This document shows positions 6,999-12,687 of a stretch of DNA of 12,687 nucleotides, piece after piece. The notes under the pieces were generated by a model. It ran no database searches and was not told the DNA's origin. It saw only the letters and a program-made list of their open reading frames with translations. Source of the stretch: an uncultured Holosporaceae bacterium (lineage in GTDB: Bacteria; Pseudomonadota; Alphaproteobacteria; CAISOG01); NCBI GenBank assembly GCA_903887035.1, contig CAISOG010000243.1:1-12687 (forward strand), given 5' to 3'. The translations under genes and the position numbers were made by a program. The stretch's first letter is position 1; each line of letters begins with the position of its first letter.

Positions 6999-8096
6999 TT
7001 AGCGGACTTTAAGGGTGGACAGGCCAATTAAGGCCAGCACCAGCGATACAATCCAAAAACGGATGACCACCTTGGATTCTGGCCAGCCCTTTTTTTCAAA
7101 GTGGTGATGCAGCGGTGCCATCAAAAACACCCGTTTACCCCCGCTGTAGCGAAAATAGGATACCTGAATCATCACCGACAGGGTTTCCACCACGAACAGG
7201 CCGCCCACAATCGCCAACACCAGCTCATGCTTCGTCACCAGGCTGACCGTTCCCAACAACCCCCCAATCGCCAACGACCCCGTATCGCCCATAAACACCT
7301 CTGCGGGGCAGGCGTTGTACCACAAAAACCCCAACCCCGCGCCAATCAGGGCGGCGCATAGCACCGCCAGCTCACCCCCGCCGCGAATATGATGGATTTG
7401 CAGATAGTTGGCGAAAACCAGATTGCCCGCCAAATAGGTGATGATCATAAAAGCCAGCGTGGCAAAAATGGTGGCGCCAATCGCCAACCCATCCAGGCCA
7501 TCGGTCAGGTTGACGGCATTGCTGGCACCCACCACCACCACCATGCCAAAGACCAGATAGAACCATCCCAAATCAAACAATAGGCCTTTGAAAAAGGGGA
7601 TGGTCAGGCTGGTTTTCAAAGCCTCATCATGCAGATTGTAAAGGTGCAGCAGGGTTAGGGTGGTCAGAACGCCAATCAAAAGCTGCAACCCCATTTTTTG
7701 CACGGCGGTTAGCCCCCTGTGGGTGCGGCGTTTTAGCTTTAGGTAATCGTCAGCCCCCCCCACCGCGCCAAAAGCCAGGGTGGTTAGCAGCACCAGCCAG
7801 ACAAATCCGTTGCTTAAATCCGACCACAGCAGGGTGGATAGCCCAAAGGTCAGCAGGATTATCAGGCCGCCCATGGTGGGCGTGCCCTTTTTGCTTTGAT
7901 GGCTTTCGGGCCCATCGCTGCGAATCGGTTGGCCAAGTTTTTGTATGCTGCGAAGCCAGTTGATAATCGGCCTGCCCACCAGAAATGACAGGAACAGGGC
8001 GGTCATCAGCGCGCCCGCACTGCGAAAGGTGATGTAGCGAAAAAGGTTGAACGCGCCGAAATCATCCGCAAAGGGGGTCAGCAGGTGGTAAAGCAT
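6999..8096 (-). CDS. mraY: Phospho-N-acetylmuramoyl-pentapeptide transferase
   Basis: Inner-membrane enzyme that transfers phospho-MurNAc-pentapeptide to undecaprenyl phosphate, making lipid I. The 365-residue product is full length for the family, with about ten membrane helices. Diagnostic motifs: GTPTMGG (71-77), the catalytic Asp pair in DDYLK (116-120), NLTDGLDG (196-203), NACPAEVFMGDTGS (261-274, Asp271) and the cytoplasmic His cluster PLHHHFE (328-334). The N-terminus MLYHLL matches the family. The start is directly abutted by the murF stop (TAAATG, no gap), implying coupled translation; no strong Shine-Dalgarno is visible upstream, only GAGAGA-type purines. All expected active-site residues are present. 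Confidence 0.97.
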   Translation of the reverse strand: MLYHLLTPFADDFGAFNLFRYITFRSAGALMTALFLSFLVGRPIINWLRSIQKLGQPIRSDGPESHQSKKGTPTMGGLIILLTFGLSTLLWSDLSNGFVWLVLLTTLAFGAVGGADDYLKLKRRTHRGLTAVQKMGLQLLIGVLTTLTLLHLYNLHDEALKTSLTIPFFKGLLFDLGWFYLVFGMVVVVGASNAVNLTDGLDGLAIGATIFATLAFMIITYLAGNLVFANYLQIHHIRGGGELAVLCAALIGAGLGFLWYNACPAEVFMGDTGSLAIGGLLGTVSLVTKHELVLAIVGGLFVVETLSVMIQVSYFRYSGGKRVFLMAPLHHHFEKKGWPESKVVIRFWIVSLVLALIGLSTLKVR

Positions 8097-9617
8097 TTAG
8101 GCAGTCTCTCTATCAAAATGGGATGGATCAACACTGGCCAGATTAGCGCTAAAGGCTTTGATGGCATCGACCACCGCCGCCATGCGCGCCTTGGGGGCTG
8201 CCCCACGGGAACCCTTAACGGTTATCACATCGCCCGCCCGCAATTGGGGAATCAGCAGGCTGGCCAGATCGCTGGGGTTGGGATGATTGCCGCCGCGCAA
8301 ATGATGGGGCAGGGCGTCAAGCAGGTTGTCGGCTAAGGCGCCGCTGGTAAAAACTAGATTAAGGCCGTGCGCCAGCACGTCATTGGCCAAATCGCGATGC
8401 ATCGCTACCGCCTGATCGCCCAATTCCCGCATATCGCCCAGCACCAGAATGCGGCGGCCGTTCTGCCCCAGCTGGCATTGTCCTAACCGACTGATGGCGG
8501 CGCGTACCGAAACCGGGCTGGCGTTATAGGAATCGTCGATAACGCTAAGCTGGCCGCCCGATGACCAGGGCAGGGTGATGCACTGCCCCCGCCCCGCCAG
8601 CGGTTGCATGGATCCCATCATGCTAAGGCTTTGAGGTGTTACCCGCTTCAGGGCGTGGAGAACGGCCAGGGTAACCCGCTGCACGCTGCGCCAGGCCTCC
8701 CCCGCTGATTGGCTGCTATCCCAGTTTATGGCGACTGGCTGGCCATCAATTTGAAGGTGGGTCATTTTCCCACTCTCCTGCCAAAGCCGTACCGTTGCCG
8801 ATTCATCCCCGCCAAAGCTAACGATTGTGGCCGCCCCCGCCTGCTCAGCTTGCGCCAGCAGAAAATCATAAAAGCTGTTGTCACGATTCAAAATCGCTGT
8901 TCCCCCTGGTTGCAGGCCTGCAAAAATCTCTGCCTTGGCGGCGGCAATCCCCTCAATATTATCAAAGTTTTCCAGATGCACGGCCTCAACCGTGGTGATG
9001 ACGGCGATATGGGGGCGGGTAAGAAGGCTTAGGGGCACAATCTCCCCCCCATGATTCATACCGATTTCCACCACGGCAAAATCCGTATCAATGGGCAGAT
9101 TGGCCAGCGTCAGGGGAACGCCAACATGATTGTTAAAGCCCCCATGGCTGGCATGGGTGTGGCCATGATGGCTAAGCACTTCGGCAATCATGGTCTTGCT
9201 GCTGGTCTTGCCCACGCTGCCCGTAATTGCGATGACGGTGGCCCGGCTGCGTTGGCGGGCATAGGCGGCCAGCTGGTTTAGGGCATCATCACCATCGCTG
9301 ACCGTTACCACGCGGCTGTGCAGGTCGGCGGGCAGAGCCAACTCGCTGGCTGTTTTTTCAGTGATGGCCACCTCCGCACCCCGTGCCAGGGCATCGGCGA
9401 CAAAACGACTGCCATCCAGATGATCACCACGGCGGGCGACGAACAAATCCCCATCCCGCGCTTCGCGGCTATCGGTGATGACGCGGTAAATGGCCAGCGG
9501 GTGGGGGGATGGGGGGGTAATCGCCTGCCCCAAGGCCGCCTGCAAATCGGCATGATTCCACAGCACGGGTTGGGGATGGTGGGAGTTGGGGGGTAAAGTG
9601 GCGGTCATCAGGCGCAT
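8097..9617 (-). CDS. murF: UDP-N-acetylmuramoyl-tripeptide--D-alanyl-D-alanine ligase
   Basis: Cytoplasmic Mur ligase that adds the D-Ala-D-Ala dipeptide to complete UDP-MurNAc-pentapeptide. The product is 506 residues from the ATG at 9617. Motifs: TDSREARDGDLFVA (48-61), ATP loop AITGSVGKTSSK (130-141, Lys137), FNNHVGVPLTL (161-171), EIGMNHGGEI (184-193), HLENF (214-218), DDSYNASPVSVRAAI (361-375), LGDMRELG (393-400) and KGSRG (468-472). The NNHVGVPLTL and DDSYNASP motifs separate MurF from MurE and MurD. Two starts are possible: ATG at 9617, overlapping murE by 10 bp, or ATG at 9608, which forms a TGATG junction with the murE stop and shortens the protein by three residues. The first keeps a GGGG close upstream; the choice is open. 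The 3' end abuts mraY. Confidence 0.96.
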   Translation of the reverse strand: MRLMTATLPPNSHHPQPVLWNHADLQAALGQAITPPSPHPLAIYRVITDSREARDGDLFVARRGDHLDGSRFVADALARGAEVAITEKTASELALPADLHSRVVTVSDGDDALNQLAAYARQRSRATVIAITGSVGKTSSKTMIAEVLSHHGHTHASHGGFNNHVGVPLTLANLPIDTDFAVVEIGMNHGGEIVPLSLLTRPHIAVITTVEAVHLENFDNIEGIAAAKAEIFAGLQPGGTAILNRDNSFYDFLLAQAEQAGAATIVSFGGDESATVRLWQESGKMTHLQIDGQPVAINWDSSQSAGEAWRSVQRVTLAVLHALKRVTPQSLSMMGSMQPLAGRGQCITLPWSSGGQLSVIDDSYNASPVSVRAAISRLGQCQLGQNGRRILVLGDMRELGDQAVAMHRDLANDVLAHGLNLVFTSGALADNLLDALPHHLRGGNHPNPSDLASLLIPQLRAGDVITVKGSRGAAPKARMAAVVDAIKAFSANLASVDPSHFDRETA

Positions 9618-11164
9618 TGCCCCAAGCTGGCGTTGGCGTGGTTGTGGGGCGTGGCCAGCCCACCAAGCGTCGCCAACACCTGTTGCGCCACCAATTTATC
9701 ATCAAAAGGCTTGGTCACCCCCGCAACCAGCTGCCCTTGCTCATGCCCCTTGCCCGCGATGACCAGATTGTCGCCGTGGCTAAGCTGGCCAATCGCCTGA
9801 GCAATCGCCTCAGCGCGATCGCCAATCTCATGGGCGTTGGGGCAGGCGCTTAAAATCGCGGATCGAATCAGGGCGGGATCCTCAAAGCGCGGATTGTCAT
9901 CGGTCACATAGACAACATCGGCCAGGCGTTGGGCAATATCGCCCATAATGGCTCTTTTCGTGCTGTCACGATTGCCGCCACAGCCAAACACCACATGCAG
10001 TCGGCTGCCCGCACCCGCGGTATGCTGACGCACGCTGGACAGGATGTTTTCCAGGCCGTCAGGGGTATGGGCATAGTCCACCACCACCCCCGCGCCATTG
10101 GGGTGATGACCGACCAACTCTGCCCGTCCCGCAATGCCCGCCAACTGATCCAGATGGGGCAGAATCGCGTCCAAACCAACCCCACTGCTAAGAACCAGTC
10201 CGATAGCGCCCAGCAGGTTGTACAGCTGGAACTGGCCAATCAGGGGTAGGGTGATGGGATAGGATTGGCCACCATGATGCAGGCGGGCGGACTGCCCCAG
10301 GGTGGTGGCCTGCCATTGGTCAAAGCGCAAATCGGCGGCGGCGGCCTGGCCAAAAGTCATCAGCCGATGGCCGCGGATTTGACAAAGACGCGCCAAGTCC
10401 TGACCATAGGGGGTGTCAATATTGATAATCGCGCACGCCCCCCGTGGCAACAACACCGCAAACAGCCGTGCCTTGGCCGCAAAATAGGCCGCCATGGTGC
10501 CGTGATAGTCCAAATGATCCTGCGTCAGGTTGGTAAAGACCGCCGCGTTCAGGGCAACGCCATCCAACCGATGCTGAACCAGGCCATGGCTGGCCGCCTC
10601 CATCACCGCATGCTGCACACCCTGCCGCGCCAGGGCGGCTAAGATCGAATGCAGCGATACGGGATCGGCGGTGGTGAGGGAGGGGGCGGGCGGCACGTCG
10701 ACAGGGCTAACCACGCCCAGGGTTCCAAGGCTGGCGGCGGGCAATCCCTGCAACTGCCAAAGCTGGCGGGCAAATTCAACGGTTGAGGTTTTGCCGTTGG
10801 TGCCGGTAACCGCCGCCATAAAGCTGGGTTGGCCAGGTTGAAAAAAGGCCGCCAGTCTGGCTAGGGCTTGGGTTGGCCAGGGGTGGGGAATGCAGGGAAT
10901 TTTGCCCTGCAGCGCGGGGTCAAGATCGGCAAAATCCTGGGCTAGGATGGCGACTGCGCCGGCCGCTATCGCCTGTTCCGCAAAGCTTAGCCCATCGGCC
11001 TTTGCGCCCCGCACCGCCACAAACAAATCGCCCGCCTGAACCATGCGGGAATCCGCCGTTACACCACCGATTAGGGGATCACCAAATCCCGAAGGGTTGC
11101 TGACGTCAGCGATCGTCAGCAGGGTGGAAAGAGGCCAATTCGGCTTTTGGGGTAAGGGTTCCAT
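9608..11164 (-). CDS. murE: UDP-N-acetylmuramoyl-L-alanyl-D-glutamate--2,6-diaminopimelate ligase
   Basis: Cytoplasmic Mur ligase that adds the third stem-peptide residue. The substrate is predicted to be meso-diaminopimelate, because the family's specificity motif reads DNPR (423-426, within TDDNPRFEDP). The product is 518 residues. Other motifs: ADSR (37-40), ATP loop VTGTNGKTST (119-128, Lys125), TTADP (164-168), MEAASHGL (188-195; MEVSSHGL-like in most relatives), TQDHLDYHG (214-222), KARLF (231-235, with Lys231 in the position usually carbamylated), VVDYAHTPDGLEN (361-373), FGCGGNRDSTKR (393-404) and GKGHEQGQ (471-478). The ATG at 11164 lies inside the ftsI coding region, overlapping it by 59 bp; no later in-frame ATG, GTG or TTG is available before the conserved N-terminal domain. 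No clear Shine-Dalgarno is visible, so expression probably depends on coupling to ftsI. Confidence 0.96.
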   Translation of the reverse strand: MEPLPQKPNWPLSTLLTIADVSNPSGFGDPLIGGVTADSRMVQAGDLFVAVRGAKADGLSFAEQAIAAGAVAILAQDFADLDPALQGKIPCIPHPWPTQALARLAAFFQPGQPSFMAAVTGTNGKTSTVEFARQLWQLQGLPAASLGTLGVVSPVDVPPAPSLTTADPVSLHSILAALARQGVQHAVMEAASHGLVQHRLDGVALNAAVFTNLTQDHLDYHGTMAAYFAAKARLFAVLLPRGACAIINIDTPYGQDLARLCQIRGHRLMTFGQAAAADLRFDQWQATTLGQSARLHHGGQSYPITLPLIGQFQLYNLLGAIGLVLSSGVGLDAILPHLDQLAGIAGRAELVGHHPNGAGVVVDYAHTPDGLENILSSVRQHTAGAGSRLHVVFGCGGNRDSTKRAIMGDIAQRLADVVYVTDDNPRFEDPALIRSAILSACPNAHEIGDRAEAIAQAIGQLSHGDNLVIAGKGHEQGQLVAGVTKPFDDKLVAQQVLATLGGLATPHNHANASLGQCA

Positions 11165-12687
11165 TAGGCATGCTGTCGGGAAGGGGGGTGGAGGATAAGC
11201 CGTTGGGAAGAGTTAAGGCCGCCTGAATAAGGGGATCTTGCTCATCGACGGGCATAATGTTTAGCAGGGTTGCCGCCCGGCGGACGATGTTGTGCACCAC
11301 GGGGGCGGCGGCCATTCCGCCCGTTGGGGTATCGCGGCCAGCCTCAGCCTTTGGCTCATCCACCAGAATCAGGGTGGCGTATTGCGGGTTGTTAATCGGA
11401 AAGGCCGCCACAAAGGATGCCAACACCGCATGCCCTGCATAGCCGCCCGCAACACTTTTTTCTGCCGTGCCAGTTTTGCCGCCAACGGGAATGCCCGCAA
11501 CATTGGCGCGCGACCCCGTGCCATCGGTTACCACCGCGTACATCAGCTTGCGCATCGCGGCCGAGGTTTTGGCGGAAACAACCTGGGTTCCTGTGGCGAT
11601 TGCCTGATCGGTTTTTAAGAAGGTAGCGGGATGATAGACCCCGCCGTTGACCAAGGCCGAAACCCCACTGACCAGCTGCAACGGGCTAATGGCGAGTCCA
11701 TGACCATAGGATGCAGTGACAGCATTAATGTCGCGCCATGGGTTGGGCGTCATCGGCTGGCCAACCTCAGGAATTTCCATTTTGGGTTTGGCCAGAAAGC
11801 CCAACTGTTTAAAAAATTCCTGTTGGCGTTCACGACCAACGGCCAGGGCGATGCGCGCTGACCCAATGTTCGACGAGTACATCAGCACTTCGGGAATGCT
11901 AAGCCAGCGGTTTTTGGCGTGAAAATCGCTGATGGTAAAGCGGCCAAAATGCAAAGCCTGGGTGGCATCCACCACATCGCTTAGCTTAAACAGGCCAGAT
12001 TCCAGACCAGAGGCGATGGTAAACAGCTTAAAGGTTGATCCCATTTCGTAAACGCCCAGGGTGGCGCGGTTAAACATCGCCTCTTTCTGGGCATTTTTGC
12101 CTGACGCCATGCGGGCAGGGGTTACCGGCGTGCCAGCAGCCGCCTTGGCCAACACTTTGCCCGTTGTTGCGGTAGCAGCGGCAGTTTTGCCAGATGCACC
12201 GCTTTTGTTGGGATCATAGTCGGGCAGGGAAACCATGCTGACGATTTCGCCATTGCGCACATCCATCACCAGGCCGATACCACCAACCGCGTTATAGGCC
12301 TGAATCGCCTTAAGCAACTCATCCCGCACCACATGCTGCAAACGAATGTCGATGGCCAGCTGAACGGTTTGACCAGCCGCCAATTGCTTGTCCATACCCT
12401 TTTCAATGCCGGCAACCCCCAAATTGTCTACATCGCTTAGTCCAACCAGATGGGCTGCATCATCGCCAAAGGGATAGGTGCGGCGCCAATCCGCCTGAAA
12501 ATAAACCCCTGGCAGCCCCAATCGGTTAACCGCATCGGTTTCCTGCGGCGTAAGGTGGCGCACCAGCCAAACAAAGCCCTTAGAATCGCTTAGGCGTTTT
12601 TTCAGCGCATCGCCATTCACTTGCGGCAGGACGGAGGCCAACTTGCTAGCCGTTACCGCGGGATCGCGAATTTGCTTTGGGTTGGCG
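11106..12687 (-). CDS. ftsI: Penicillin-binding protein 3, septal transpeptidase FtsI (5' end outside window)
   Basis: Class B penicillin-binding protein that cross-links septal peptidoglycan in the divisome with FtsW. The gene is partial: the frame is open to the window edge (first whole codon at 12686), and the start, cytoplasmic tail and membrane anchor are missing. Visible are the end of the PBP dimerisation domain (WLVRHL, LGLPGVYF, YPFGDDAAHLVG, GVAGIEKGMD) and the whole transpeptidase domain. Counting from the codon at 12641, the catalytic motifs are STFK (202-205, nucleophile Ser202), SSN (256-258) and KTGTAEK (389-395). Position in front of murE identifies it as FtsI, not a general PBP2. 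Two oddities: an Ala/Thr/Lys-rich insertion of roughly 35-40 residues (about 147-187) just before the catalytic serine motif, and a C-terminal tail of about 45 residues, the last 19 codons of which overlap murE. An in-frame TTG at 12641 is internal, not a start, because homologous sequence continues upstream. Confidence 0.95.
   Translation of the reverse strand, partial: ANPKQIRDPAVTASKLASVLPQVNGDALKKRLSDSKGFVWLVRHLTPQETDAVNRLGLPGVYFQADWRRTYPFGDDAAHLVGLSDVDNLGVAGIEKGMDKQLAAGQTVQLAIDIRLQHVVRDELLKAIQAYNAVGGIGLVMDVRNGEIVSMVSLPDYDPNKSGASGKTAAATATTGKVLAKAAAGTPVTPARMASGKNAQKEAMFNRATLGVYEMGSTFKLFTIASGLESGLFKLSDVVDATQALHFGRFTISDFHAKNRWLSIPEVLMYSSNIGSARIALAVGRERQQEFFKQLGFLAKPKMEIPEVGQPMTPNPWRDINAVTASYGHGLAISPLQLVSGVSALVNGGVYHPATFLKTDQAIATGTQVVSAKTSAAMRKLMYAVVTDGTGSRANVAGIPVGGKTGTAEKSVAGGYAGHAVLASFVAAFPINNPQYATLILVDEPKAEAGRDTPTGGMAAAPVVHNIVRRAATLLNIMPVDEQDPLIQAALTLPNGLSSTPLPDSMPNGTLTPKAELASFHPADDR

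Overview
The window looks like chromosomal core-genome DNA from a moderately GC-rich proteobacterium, most likely an alphaproteobacterium. The evidence is the style of the deformylase, RmuC and PBP3 proteins, a divergent def/rmuC pair, and a MurE with the DNPR signature of meso-diaminopimelate peptidoglycan (Gram-negative). I cannot place it to order or genus from sequence alone. I see no mobile element, CRISPR array, phage gene, tRNA or rRNA, and no clearly undescribed system. This is a mostly ordinary housekeeping region with a few structural oddities.

Layout. (1) At the left, def (peptide deformylase) runs leftward. It is separated by a 120-bp divergent intergenic region from a rightward two-gene unit: rmuC, then a large MscS-family mechanosensitive channel gene, joined by an ATGA stop/start overlap. 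(2) A 92-bp G-rich convergent gap without a recognisable terminator follows. (3) The right two thirds, all leftward, is a block of the division/cell-wall (dcw) cluster, in transcription order ftsI (5' end outside the window), murE, murF, mraY, murD, ftsW. Genes overlap or lie within 19 bp of one another, so they almost certainly form one operon.

How they work together. MurE, MurD and MurF are Mur ligases. MurD adds D-Glu and MurE adds meso-DAP. MurF then adds D-Ala-D-Ala to complete UDP-MurNAc-pentapeptide. MraY moves the product onto undecaprenyl phosphate to give lipid I. FtsW (glycosyltransferase) and FtsI/PBP3 (transpeptidase) polymerise and cross-link septal peptidoglycan from lipid II. 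The murG, murC, murB, ddl, ftsQ, ftsA and ftsZ genes that usually follow ftsW are absent here: the cluster stops at ftsW and meets the mechanosensitive-channel gene tail to tail.

Points worth a second look: low-complexity Ala/Thr/Lys/Pro-rich insertions in FtsI, MurD and the channel; a 59-bp ftsI/murE coding overlap; an apparent dcw breakpoint after ftsW; and an excess of the hexamer GCTAAG/CTTAGC over CTGAG/CTCAG-type words throughout the window.
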